Positions 52,001 to 59,335 of a stretch of DNA of 64,000 nucleotides are shown here, in pieces. Position 1 is the first letter of the stretch. The number at the start of each line of letters is the position of its first letter. The stretch comes from Ephydatia muelleri. Its lineage: Eukaryota > Porifera > Demospongiae > Spongillida > Spongillidae. The position numbers were made by a program, and so were the translations under genes. The stretch covers positions 3,305,767 to 3,369,766 of the forward strand of contig JABACO010000016.1 of NCBI GenBank assembly GCA_013339895.1, given 5' to 3'. Below the pieces are notes generated by a model. It saw only the letters and a program-made list of their open reading frames with translations, was not told where the DNA came from and ran no database searches.

Positions 52001-55000
52001 AGGCATTGTGGACAATAAGGTTCATTTGGAGTGGCATTCAGCACTGGTGGGTCTTCTCCTGGGTAACCTGATGGAGGAAGCCCACAAAGTGTATAGCTGG
52101 GGTATTGTTGCTATGACAACCAAGCAATTTCCCTCTTGGGCACTGCACTGTACAAGTTTCGGAACTGGTAAGATATCTTGGAGCCCTGTACAACTGGAGT
52201 TGGTGGGTGGCACTTGACAGGTATCTTGGCATGTTATTTCTATGCATACATTTCATCCCTCCTGCGTTGTGATGGTCTATGACTTGTCTTAGGTCAGCCC
52301 GGCACAAAGGCTGCAGGCAGGCATCCAGTGGTACATTCAACCACAACCTTGTATAGATGAGTGTGTAGGAATGTGGTTGATCACAATTGAACCACAGATG
52401 AGTAGGAATGTGGCTGATTCTGGCTTGTATATGTACATGTACTGGCTTGTTAACTAATTGCATTGCTATATATTACCTGTGTTACTTGTTTGACTAATTC
52501 ATTATGTGCCTGACAACATAACCTTACCTTTATTCTAGGAACGACGCTAGGTTCGGAAGACATATTTCACAGAAAACCTCCTGCAAAAAAATTTCCGCAT
52601 GTGGAGATGTGGTTTTTGATTTCCAGTGAATGAGACCGCTGGAATCAGGGCTTTCAAAAGTTTTCTTCATTTTGTTGTTTTGTTTTTTATTTTGCACGGT
52701 ATATTTACAATGTGTTACAACACAAGTATAACAAGCCGTGCACAGGCCCAACGCATACCGATCGAACCACTCATTTGGGTATATAAGAGATGCAAATTCC
52801 AAGATACATGTATAGATAGGAACGACCGAAAGGCGATCGAAATTCAGTCATGCGAAATTTGGCACTAAGTTGCCCCAACCAGTTTGTAGTTCTTTGTCAC
52901 ATGCGCACGTGATAATTGACCTTCGAGCCACGCTCACCTTTGAAACTCACGTAAAGCCTCCCAGAGCTTGTAACAGTGATCAATGCACTCTCCAGTAAAA
53001 ACTGAAACACAATGCAAGTCTGTTTCGAGAACAAATAAATGCGCGCGATCGAGTACTAAGAAGTACTTGATCTGCCTGTCATAACAACATAAAAACGACG
53101 TAGCCAGCAAGTGTGGGTGAGAATCCTAAGAGCTTACAAAACTACACCATTCTGAGGATGTTGAGCTCACGTGATTTCCGGTTGGATCCGAGCGCCTTTT
53201 ATACGGGCATTTGAGCACAGCCTGTGCCACTATTTACGTGGCGTCTCCTCCTTTAACTCGTGTTCAATGGAGAATCTCAATCATTCCACGACATTTACAA
53301 TGCTTTCCAAAGCCTTCATCCAGGTGAAAATACCTAGTCTCGGAGATTGTTACTATATTTAAACTGATCTTGGTCAATCCAAATGCTAATGCCATTAGTG
53401 AAAGATCTTTTCGACCAATTGTTGCCTGAAAACCTGGCTTCAATCAAGCAGGAATCAAATCAGATTCTACTCTCAAGATTCACAACAAGAGTACTGCAGA
53501 TATTGATCTGAGCTGGACGAAGTTGCCTCTGACTTCACCTCTAGAAACAATAACCAAAAGCGACATTTTGGTATATAGATGTGTTGATATTATCGTGCAT
53601 TTTTGTAACATAGGTGTATATGTATTTTGATTTCTATGAATAACTTTCACAGGAAAGTGTGATGGAATATTAGAGTACAACTTAATTCTTGACATATTTG
53701 GAATACTGAAATCTGCCCCTCCACTTTAAAAATCCCGATGTGGGCCCTGTGATGTATCTCATAGCAATTCAGACCTCATGGCAAAGAAAGTCTATAGCAG
53801 CAGGAAACATTGGAGGGTGAAAACACAAACACTTGCAAATTTTTACACTGTCAGTGAACGTTGTATTTGAGATCACGCCCATGTTCAAACTGAGGCATCC
53901 CGCAAATTTTTTTCCAGCAAAATCGTAGTGTCCTACCAATTCATGAAAGTTTGCACCTCCAAGGTTCCGTGCTATACAGTAAGCGCATAACGTAGCATGT
54001 GGGCCAGACATTACAAGGAATGGTTTCAGCATGCATACAAGCATTCTAAGCATTGTACGCACTGTCTCTGTTGTCAGCACCACCCCCCCCCTCCCCCCCA
54101 GGAAAAGCAACAGGCCAGCCACAAGGAATCATGATGCATCATGATCTTGTGAACGAAAGCTATAGCTATGTTCTGCTGAGCTGTGTCAGACCAGAGCAGC
54201 ATTTACACAGTTTTTCCCCTAAGGTGGTGCATGTAGGTCCATCACCTGTTAATATAAATAAATTAGGTTCAAAATCTATAGGTCGCTGCTAAAGCAAAAA
54301 TAGTGATTTTTATGTAGTAGCTAAATATTATCACCAGACCCATATAAAAACAAGAACTAATGTCTCTAGCTGTAGGAAGTGGACCACTGTACAATACTAA
54401 CACACAGGAGTACAGGTATACTGTACCTCTTCAAGTTAATTAATTTTTACAGCATGCACAAATCAAATGCATAATACGTGTATCCTTTACCTTATAGATG
54501 TATGCGTTGTGAAATGTAATCTACCTGGCCAAAACGGATAATTGGTGGCATCACCCTTAACTGCATCAGCAATGGGTCCTGGGGCTCTCTGAAGTGAAGT
54601 GGAGTTCTTTGCTGTCAATCCTGCACTGGTGAGCTCTATCTAGAAATTCAAGCACATGTCTAAAGCATCAGTAACACTACATCACAAATTCAGTATGCAT
54701 TCTCATTACAATGAATAGTGTGTTGCTCATAAAATATGCTATCGGCTATTATTAAAGCACACCTGCATCAACACAGCATCATGAAACTATATGTATCACT
54801 TCCTACAAGCATTAACTATAGCACATACTGTACATGAGTCACTGAGCAATAGAGTAAAGAGGATGTATTTGATGCATACATGCACATTAGCACACAGGGT
54901 AATCTCATCATGAGGTTGGAGTTAGGAGACAGCTTATAGGCTACATTGCATGAGAACTTGACTTGGACCAACCAAAATCCCCTTGGACAAAACAAAAGCC

Positions 55001-55232
55001 TAAATATATCAAAGATTATGTGTACATGTAGTTGCATGGATTGGTGGCCTCAATGGATATTACTTCTTATCCCTCTAATTAATGCTGTCATTCAGATCTG
55101 AAGGCTAAAGCTATATGTTTAAACACACATACAAACACACACATACACACACACACAAAACACACATACACACACACATACACACACACATACATACACA
55201 CGAAAAACACATACACACACACATACATACAC

Positions 55233-55321
<89 letters not shown>

Positions 55322-55777
55322 TACCTCATGATACCCCAGAAGTTCTCCCGTCAGCAGGTCTCTGTCCACAGATATATCGGTGTGGGCAGGGCATGTCCCC
55401 ACGTGAAGCAACAGCTCCGGTTGAATCTCGCGTTGCCATAACCTGTGCAATATAGGCCTACGGTTAACGTTAAATTTTACAGCGTATAAATAGACTGGTC
55501 AGTGGTTGTGGAATGCCAGGACGAGGTCCTTGGTCCTTCATTTAGATATCAAATTAAATTTCCCATTAAGTTTAACACAGAAGTAACGTAGGTTACGATG
55601 CACGCTACCTTTGAGATAGTCTTAAATCATGTATCGGGAGATACTCGGGAGACAACAAAAATGTCTCCAGCAGATCGGTGGCCGATACCAGAGGTGGAAG
55701 AACCTTATAGAACCAGCGCAGTCAACAGGTAAATTTCATAGGCTATGACAGGTTACAAAACTACAACTAACCGCCAT
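23496..55777 (-). CDS. SKIC2: SKIC2 / SKIV2L (Ski2) DExH-box RNA helicase, 30 exons
   Basis: Helicase of the cytoplasmic Ski complex (with SKIC3 and SKIC8), which feeds RNA into the exosome for 3'-5' decay. I traced 30 exons colinear with the animal protein. Every junction is GT-AG, all phases close, and the sum is 3,624 nt (1,207 codons plus stop; human protein about 1,246). Motifs: AHTSAGKT (Walker A), FDEVHY (DExH), LSATVPNA (motif III), [18 protein letters not shown] (motif V), [12 protein letters not shown] (motif VI), [10 protein letters not shown] (start of the arch insertion), and the C-terminal [12 protein letters not shown]. All helicase residues are intact, so the gene looks functional. 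Introns over about 2 kb carry transposon remnants; others are 51 bases to about 1 kb. The least certain part is the first exon (ATGGCG then GTTAGT). Exon groups are given separately. Confidence 0.93.
23657..23989. other. SKIC2 last intron, unassigned part
   Basis: No repeat or gene recognised between the last SKIC2 exon and the first inverted-repeat element. Confidence 0.4.
23990..24640. mobile_element. Inverted-repeat element, member 1 (short, decayed)
   Basis: Two arms of about 280 bases face each other with a small centre (about 24300-24370). The arms resemble those of the 30144-32860 element, sharing ACGGAGATA-like text, GCACAGCTGTATCTC, AGTTAATGCACATTT and CAACAGGACCC. Ends are eroded and boundaries approximate. 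It has no coding capacity and looks like a non-autonomous foldback or long-TIR DNA element. Confidence 0.6.
24740..26482. mobile_element. Long-terminal-inverted-repeat element, member 2 (1.74 kb)
   Basis: Outer ends read ATGGGA ... TCCCAT, with inner shared text AAAATGTCCTATGTTTTATA and AGGAAAATAC. Inverted arms run about 24740-25082 and 26131-26482, nearly identical along their length (for example ACTCCTGCAGGGAAATACT and its complement). The centre holds several smaller palindromes: two copies of ATCCTGAATTCAGGAT at 25108-25142, ATCCTGAATTAAGGAT text near 25975-26003, and a long hairpin at 26020-26132. No transposase was seen; it is non-autonomous. Flanks are AT-rich (TATAAT-like), so the target site is unclear. 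Confidence 0.8.
26020..26132. repeat. Long composite palindrome
   Basis: TTAAAGCACATTTCCCGCTA at the left is answered by its complement at the right. The inside repeats GGGTCTAATA / TATTAGACCC twice, so the loop region is itself a second palindrome. It sits just inside the right arm of member 2. Confidence 0.85.
26564..26933. other. Short SKIC2 intron
   Basis: AT-rich intron between exons 28 and 29; nothing else seen. Confidence 0.5.
27425..28099. other. SKIC2 intron, unassigned part
   Basis: No gene or repeat recognised in the first part of the 6.9-kb intron. Confidence 0.4.
28100..29660 (+). mobile_element. Tyrosine-recombinase element fossil (DIRS- or Crypton-like)
   Basis: From about 28850 the + strand carries scattered blocks of a tyrosine recombinase: [20 protein letters not shown] at its start, [12 protein letters not shown], an AxxGFLRCNEVM-type region near 29250, [10 protein letters not shown] (remnant of the [17 protein letters not shown] active-site helix), and [15 protein letters not shown] near the end. 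The pattern matches YR proteins common in sponge genomes. Whether this was a DIRS retroelement or a Crypton DNA element cannot be told, because no reverse transcriptase was recognised. The preceding open frames at 28107-28850 may be its companion protein. Multiply broken; old. Confidence 0.6.
29661..30143. other. SKIC2 intron between two elements
   Basis: Contains a TATA-like GGTATATAAGTC near 29829, which may be left from an element promoter. No coding sequence was recognised. Confidence 0.35.
30144..32860. mobile_element. Long-terminal-inverted-repeat element, member 3 (2.7 kb) with internal satellite
   Basis: Ends read ATGGGATCGTTTCCGCG on the left and the complement of ATGGGATCATTTTAGCG on the right. 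Arms of about 450 bases (30144-30600 and 32400-32860) are inverted copies sharing TTATAAAAATGCC, CGGAGATA, AGTTAATGCACATTTCC and GAATGGGCGGAACAAAGAA-type text. Between them lie about 0.8 kb of unassigned DNA and the 25-bp array at 31425-32399. No transposase was recognised. Terminal similarity with the 24740 element (ATGGGA..., ATAAAAATGC) shows one family. Confidence 0.8.
31425..32399 (+). repeat. Tandem array of ~25-bp units inside member 3
   Basis: About 35-40 imperfect copies of a 25-bp unit, CTCACACCACTCTATGACCA followed by GCGAG, run without spacers. Variants change TATGACC to TACAACC or TACGACC, and some copies have lost a few bases. Because 25 is not a multiple of three, the reading frame rotates with each unit, so the open frames through the array are not real genes. 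Confidence 0.9.
32861..34326. other. SKIC2 intron, unassigned part
   Basis: AT-rich intron remnant with a (CA)n microsatellite of about 19 units at 33986-34024. No gene seen. Confidence 0.45.
33986..34024. repeat. (CA)n microsatellite
   Basis: Uninterrupted dinucleotide run of about 19 units in the SKIC2 intron before exon 27. Confidence 0.95.
34327..36778 (-). CDS. SKIC2: SKIC2 exons 21-26: winged helix, arch insertion and first helical bundle
   Basis: Exons: 36699-36778 ([20 protein letters not shown]), 35779-35974 ([18 protein letters not shown] ... [12 protein letters not shown]), 35222-35607 ([20 protein letters not shown] ... [15 protein letters not shown]), 34765-34975 ([20 protein letters not shown] ... 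YGCTICPQF), 34555-34665 ([27 protein letters not shown]) and 34327-34503 ([40 protein letters not shown]). The intron between the last two is only 51 bases (34504-34554) and free of stops in frame. Animal Ski2 proteins have the arch-type insertion here, which binds RNA. Confidence 0.93.
34504..34554 (-). other. SKIC2: 51-nt intron, in frame and stop-free
   Basis: Starts GTGAGG, ends GGTGCAG, and is 51 bases long. Its 17 codons contain no stop, so retention would add 17 residues inside a conserved helix (between EYRQRVE and VLKSLG). Vertebrate SKIV2L has no residues here, which is why I call it an intron. Confidence 0.8.
36061..36288. mobile_element. MITE with ends TTTCCGYAACGTGCAGTTT
   Basis: A 228-bp element whose first 24 bases (TTTCCGCAACGTGCAGTTTT...) are answered by the inverted end. 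The interior repeats GCCGTT and GTTAAGATCT-type text. It is non-coding, within the SKIC2 intron between exons 21 and 22. No clear target duplication was seen. Confidence 0.65.
37500..41327 (-). CDS. SKIC2: SKIC2 exons 14-20: RecA2 helicase domain
   Basis: Exons: 41181-41327 ([20 protein letters not shown]), 40223-40313 ([19 protein letters not shown]), 39938-40150 ([20 protein letters not shown]), 39553-39627 ([19 protein letters not shown]), 38844-38879 (36-nt microexon [12 protein letters not shown]), 38635-38746 ([16 protein letters not shown]) and 37500-37618 ([16 protein letters not shown], then [20 protein letters not shown]). The last exon begins with GTGAGT right after its CAG acceptor, so the exon start itself mimics a 5' splice site. 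Confidence 0.94.
37619..38634. other. SKIC2 intron, AT-rich
   Basis: Very AT-rich intron with no recognisable repeat or gene. Confidence 0.45.
38757..38785. repeat. (CA)n microsatellite
   Basis: Short dinucleotide run just upstream (on the - strand) of the exon 19 acceptor; the tract on the transcribed strand is TG-rich. Confidence 0.9.
38880..39552. other. SKIC2 intron, unassigned
   Basis: Nothing recognised. Confidence 0.45.
39628..39937. other. SKIC2 intron, unassigned
   Basis: Nothing recognised. Confidence 0.45.
40314..41180. other. SKIC2 intron containing one MITE
   Basis: Apart from the MITE at 40804-40939, nothing recognised. Confidence 0.45.
40804..40939. mobile_element. MITE, GGGCTATTCCATT ends, 3-bp target duplication
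   Basis: A 136-bp element with inverted ends GGGCTATTCCATTTAATGAT and complement, directly flanked on both sides by ATT. A 3-bp duplication with GGG-type ends fits PIF/Harbinger-like MITEs (inference). It shares its first 13 bases with the element at 59026-59335. Confidence 0.8.
41566..47056 (-). CDS. SKIC2: SKIC2 exons 9-13: RecA1 helicase domain
   Basis: Exons: 46937-47056 (starts QENLKVNV, ends PRMAIT), 46265-46410 ([35 protein letters not shown]), 45227-45379 ([40 protein letters not shown]), 44661-44745 ([28 protein letters not shown]) and 41566-41672 ([28 protein letters not shown]). Q-motif-like [11 protein letters not shown], motif I, Ia (SPIKALSNQ), Ib (TTEIL), II (DEVH) and III (SAT) are all present and standard. 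The 2.99-kb intron 41673-44660 contains a Ty3 fossil in the opposite orientation. Confidence 0.93.
41673..44660. other. SKIC2 intron hosting a Ty3 fossil
   Basis: Outside the fossil at about 42190-44130, nothing recognised except a short sequence near 44439 (CCAAGGCCAGCTACAT) shared with about 15585. Confidence 0.45.
42190..44130 (+). mobile_element. Ty3-type LTR retrotransposon fossil (gag and protease parts)
   Basis: The + strand reads a Glu/Lys-rich leader ([20 protein letters not shown] near 42395) and a coiled region ([20 protein letters not shown] near 42625). A gag capsid core follows ([20 protein letters not shown] near 42915, then [14 protein letters not shown] near 43185), and then a retropepsin-like block near 43575-43650 ([18 protein letters not shown]). 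The gag-then-protease order is typical of Ty3/mdg4 elements in sponges. No RT or integrase region was recognised and no LTRs were identified. It lies antisense in a SKIC2 intron and has several breaks. It is a different copy from the fossil at 11 kb. Confidence 0.75.
47244..55777 (-). CDS. SKIC2: SKIC2 exons 1-8: N-terminal SKIC3/SKIC8-binding part and acidic linker
   Basis: Exons, 5' to 3': 55772-55777 (tentative, Met-Ala), 55609-55703 ([15 protein letters not shown]), 55325-55442 ([15 protein letters not shown] ... GELLGYHE), 54525-54639 (ends NYPFWPG), 48118-48192 ([11 protein letters not shown] ... FSFEED), 47685-47875 ([11 protein letters not shown]), 47488-47512 (25-nt microexon, VAQPDQLS) and 47244-47293 (50 nt, [15 protein letters not shown]). 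The order matches LSSPAWLPLH, QILGYKE, QYPFWPGG and DLLTIPPGF of vertebrate SKIV2L. The two short exons are phase-linked: 25 plus 50 nt keep the frame only together. Human has roughly 50 more N-terminal residues, so a further upstream coding exon remains possible. Confidence 0.85.
47897..47914. repeat. G-run (C-run on transcribed strand) near SKIC2 exon 6 acceptor
   Basis: About 18 uninterrupted G on the + strand, about 21 bases upstream of the exon 6 acceptor on the - strand, so the transcript has a poly-C pyrimidine tract there. Confidence 0.85.
48193..48699. other. SKIC2 intron, left of hAT element
   Basis: An open frame at 48392-48646 (Ser/Asp-rich, no recognised domain) may be the N-terminal part of the hAT protein or chance. 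Confidence 0.3.
48700..53749 (+). mobile_element. hAT DNA transposon (ZMYM1-like transposase), interrupted
   Basis: The + strand encodes [38 protein letters not shown] and [20 protein letters not shown], then [20 protein letters not shown] up to about 49665. It resumes after a nested insertion with [14 protein letters not shown] at about 53210 and the dimerisation motif [12 protein letters not shown] at about 53378. The catalytic-region motif reads QCYNGA where the family has YDGA, and several frame changes occur, so it is inactive. The right end at 53749 reads as the complement of CAGGGCCCACATCGGGATTT, a typical hAT terminus. The left end was not found. It lies antisense in the 6.3-kb SKIC2 intron 4. 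Confidence 0.75.
49691..53208. mobile_element. DNA transposon nested in the hAT element (3.5 kb)
   Basis: Inverted ends: GCCGTATAAAAGGAGCTTGG on the left and the complement of GCCCGTATAAAAGGCGCTCG on the right, both running into GGATCC. The hAT coding sequence stops at one end and continues at the other. Inside, the + strand has dispersed coding pieces ([20 protein letters not shown] near 49945; [12 protein letters not shown] near 51410; a TKVHLYGA block near 51500). The - strand has [20 protein letters not shown] and [11 protein letters not shown] (about 51960-51790). These resemble proteins of sponge and cnidarian DNA transposons, but I cannot fix the superfamily. Coding parts are broken. 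Confidence 0.65.
53750..54524. other. SKIC2 intron remnant, probable MITE sequence
   Basis: No gene. A C-rich patch (CCCCCCCCTCCCCCCC) lies near 54084. Confidence 0.35.
54640..55324. other. SKIC2 intron 3 with large CA/TG tract
   Basis: Mostly AT-rich; its 5' end on the transcribed strand is the microsatellite listed next. Confidence 0.5.
55115..55320. repeat. ~200-bp (CA)n / (CATA)n microsatellite beginning 4 bases inside the intron
   Basis: A pure (CA) run from about 55230 to 55319 is preceded by CA/CATA mixtures from 55115. On the transcribed strand the intron reads GTATTTGTGTGTG..., so the 5' splice site of exon 3 is directly followed by a UG repeat about 200 nt long. Confidence 0.95.
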
Positions 55778-57090
55778 GTGCGCAGTGATAACCCTCGTGC
55801 CCAACGTCGTATTTGATTTATATGCAATGATGCACTAAATTTAGTAACTCCGCCCACTAGGTAAATTAATTTACTATGTAAAAGACGTCATGAAAACAAA
55901 GTGGCGTACGAAATCCACCAGAACTGAACTTCTGCCAAGTGACCGCTTTTGATACGAGGAACTTGCATGTCAGAATGGACGTGGCATGTTAAGGGGATTA
56001 AAGCAATGCAGTACATTGCAAACTCGTCTTATTTCCTGACTCGCTCGCCATTTTCCATAGATGATTCATTTTCTCATCTTGCAGCATATTTATACATGTA
56101 CAATGAGATAATGAGATCTGCATATTATAATAGCAAGACAGACACACTATGTTTTGTGCGTGTTGTTTGATTGATGTAGATGGTTATCCCATTCAAATTA
56201 ATGCTCTCTTTTTGCTGTGCATATATGGGCAGCTGTATTGTTAGATAAGATGAAGGTCTTGCCATGACGTCCAGATGTATAGTGTGTATATTGGTGTTCA
56301 TAACACAATTGGCATGGTCTCCCATGACAATTGCCCTTCATCTATGCTCAACATGCACCACTCCATCTCTTCTCTAGAGGCTAAGAAAATAAGCCTGTCA
56401 GCATAGAGGTCCTTTTCATCACCTCTTCCATGACCTCCATACCCAATCCACTCCTACTGCTACAATTCTTATCTTAACATTGTATGCAATGACATTGTAT
56501 GCAATGGCAGCATTGATTAGTTTACCAGCTGCTACACATTTAGGGATTTATTGCTCCATTTAGAGCACAGGAAAGGAAGTTTATGCAATGCTGTTCTTCA
56601 GTCCTTGTAGTGGTGGCTTTAGACCAGGACCGGATAAGCAACATATATAAATAGGTTTGTGCATATGAATGTACGTAAGCACAAATACACAAGAATGCAC
56701 TTCTCGATTACAGTAGTCATGCCACGTACACTCTATTCTATTATTAAAGCAGTCATTACATACAACATTCACATATACACATTTATGTACAAAATGTCCT
56801 CTCTCATCTAGTGAATTAATATGGTCTCTATCCTATCAGGAAACTCACTAATCTAAGCACTCATTAATTTGCAATATATCACACTACAAGATTCATTGTG
56901 GCAAAGGAGAACTGGAAAAGTAGCCATAATTATGGATATCGAATTAATGTGTGGAAAACTAGTGAATTACAAGAGTGATAAAAATACCAAAAGGAGGACC
57001 CAATTCATCAATCAAATGCATCGTCTAAGTACTGCAGATTTAGTGCCAGCCAGCACCCCATCATCCAGGAACCATGCATTGAAAAGCATC
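55778..57090. other. SKIC2 upstream region; no gene recognised
   Basis: Probably holds the SKIC2 promoter (- strand) close to 55.8-55.95 kb. I saw no convincing TATA or initiator. Some + strand open frames here lack family similarity or splice signals. Confidence 0.35.
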
Positions 57091-57099
57091 ATTAATCAG

Positions 57100-57450
57100 G
57101 TAACCCGGAAAACTCTCCTAGACAAGATGGCCCTATCTCACTAGAGAGATGGAGAGAGATTGAACTGACCATAAATCTCCAAAGTGATCTTAGCATTCGG
57201 GAGGCACTGGCTGATTGAAAGAAGAGATGCCAGTTGTGAGATGGTGTTTTGGGCCTCTTTACCCCAATTGCTGTATGTTTCAACAGCAAGGGGAATACAG
57301 AACCACCCCAACTCCTGAAACTTTGTCCGACACTCTGCTGTGTAAGTTGCAACTCCTGCTGATTTACAAGCATCGCCCAAAGTGGCAGGAGCAAGGGGAG
57401 AGGTAACTGTTACTTCTGCTGGGCAAGAGTTGCTGTTGACTCCCAAAAGA
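57100..57450 (-). mobile_element. Reverse transcriptase element, C-terminal fragment
   Basis: The - strand reads AEVTVTSPLAPATLGDACKS, ELGWFCIPLAVETYSNWGKE and AQNTISQLASLLSISQ. This is the C-terminal nuclease-like domain of the RT family seen in the kinase intron at 2.4-5.1 kb (pattern xTSPL ... LGWxCxPLAVETYxxWGxEA). Only this end is present, as expected of 5'-truncated copies. Confidence 0.7.
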
Positions 57451-57789
57451 CCTCAGCCAACCTCAACATGTACAGACAAGTGAGTACAATGACTGAACTC
57501 TGCAAAAATGGTTTCTGGGAAGAATGGGCGCACTGATCCTACTGAGAAGTTCCTACCGAGCAACCACTTCACACTGCAGCTTGAAACTCAGCCGGATTAT
57601 TATGTTTATTGAGACTCTATTATTACACTCTTAGGTTCAATAAACACACATATACACACAGAAAGATCAGTAGTCCATTGCATCGACCTGCATGTCTGCC
57701 ACCTGCAAGGATCAAGCAAGACTATTTAGGCATACGTGTACCTGATGATGATTTTGCGCAGAGGACTTCAATTTGAATTTATAATCACA

Positions 57790-57875
57790 ACGACACATAC
57801 TCACACACACAGCATACACACACAACACACAACATAACACACACACACAACACACACACAACACACACACACACC
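57790..57875. repeat. CA-rich microsatellite
   Basis: Interrupted (CACACA)n with AACACA units. A TATA-like GGTATAAAATA follows at about 57911. Confidence 0.9.
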
Positions 57876-58032
57876 ACTCAAACCTTATATAGCAGGTGCT
57901 ACCGCACGCAGTGGTATAAAATACTCCGTTCTAATTATAGTGATCATTTCCTCCTATGCGAAAACGCGGTAGAACAGGACTCCTTGTCCTGCCTAACCCT
58001 AAGTTCTAATACTACCTGGACCCTGTGCCCAG

Positions 58033-58233
58033 GCTCACTTCCCTTGAGGAAGCTACCCTGCCGCAGCTCCAACTACTGCTGCTTCAACTAGTTACAGTTC
58101 CAGTCGCGGTCTCGAGCCGCACGCTGGAAAAAGGAGTTTTTCTCCGCGTAACTAGTACTTACTCTGACCTGCCATTGGCATCTAGAAGCAAGGTCATGAA
58201 AGCAGTTGTGGATGAGATTAAAAATGGGACAAG
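58033..58233 (+). CDS. Unassigned exon-like coding segment
   Basis: Bounded by a good pyrimidine-rich acceptor (CTGTGCCCAG) and a GT donor (GACAAG/GTGTAA), with an open frame reading LTSLEEATLPQLQLLLLQLV, TLEKGVFLRVTSTYS, and DLPLASRSKVMKAVVDEIKN. The Leu-rich amphipathic look and clean boundaries suggest a real exon, either of a host gene or of a transposon. I do not recognise the family and could not find partner exons. Confidence 0.35.
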
Positions 58234-59025
58234 GTGTAAAACGCCTCTGCTTCTAAGAATGTGTTGCACTGGCCCATCCTGCTCCCGACATTTCTATAGG
58301 TGTTCTCGCATTCATTTAGACACGTGTTGTCTTACAATAAGTATTGTAGCATGGTACTGCACGTAGTATCTATAACGTGTGTAAAGCACAGTCCCCACTG
58401 TGACATAAAACACATGCAGTAGCAGTTTTAACACGTGAGGCGCTCTATTTAGAAACAGCTATTAGTTGCACAAATTAAGCCGACGTACAAAATGTGGCCC
58501 CAACAACTATAAGAGATTATAGACATACATGTACAAAGAAACTGTGGTATAATATACAGCGTATACTAGTATTTATCTCCTAGCCTTACATGCTTGTGAA
58601 ATTTACAAAAATTCAATTTTAAAAAGTTAAAACAGTAGGCGTGGCTTAGCTGGAGGCCAATTTGTGACCTGTGCTCAACTCCACACCTTCCATCATTGAC
58701 AGGCTGAATATGCTTTCTCAGAATGAGTAGTGCATAATCCTTTGTGTATGTTTACAAAATAGTTATTTGATAATACAGGTATAGTCTAGTGTGTTCTCAT
58801 ACTATAACACACAACTGCTTAGCTTAGATATTGGAATTACCTTTTGTTGGGTGGGATTATACCGAGAGTGGAGAGCACTCATCACATAACGTGCTAGCGT
58901 GTTGTAAATGCATTCTGTGCGAATGTTGTGTGGATGTGACTAGACCAAGCAAGCTAGTCTCTCGGCACTTCTCAGCCGGAGTCAGTTCTGACCGCGCAAA
59001 CTGTAGGTACTATCCTGGATACTAT
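58234..59025. other. Unassigned stretch
   Basis: No gene or repeat recognised. Confidence 0.4.
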
Positions 59026-59335
59026 GGGCTATTCCATTATTTAACCGTACACCCCTACAGATGACAATAATTGCAAACGTATACCCCCGGGACAATTTAT
59101 AAAAACACCCCTGGACAAGCTTGTATTATACCTCTACCCCCCAGGGACAGACTTGTAAATTCCCCCTGGACGAGCTTCTGTTTTGCCCCACCCCCCTGGA
59201 CAAGCTTCTATTATGCCTTCTAACCCCCCGGGACAGGGATTTAAATGACCACCCCCCGTGACATATTCCCTATACCCCCCTGGACACCATTTATTGTCAT
59301 CTGTAGGGGTGTATAATAAAATAATGGAATAGCCC
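59026..59335. mobile_element. MITE, GGGCTATTCCATT ends, with internal C-rich repeats
   Basis: A 310-bp element whose ends GGGCTATTCCATTATTT and the following CACCCCTACAGATGACAATA are matched by inverted copies, flanked on both sides by TAT (3-bp target duplication). The interior holds about eight irregular units of the form CCCCCTGGACAAGCTTnTATTATGCC. Same end family as 40804-40939. Confidence 0.8.

Noticed and set aside
55111-55450. Long open frames rich in Cys-Val and Thr-His
   Set aside because: They are translations of the CA/TG microsatellite; the only real coding part is SKIC2 exon 3 at 55325-55442.
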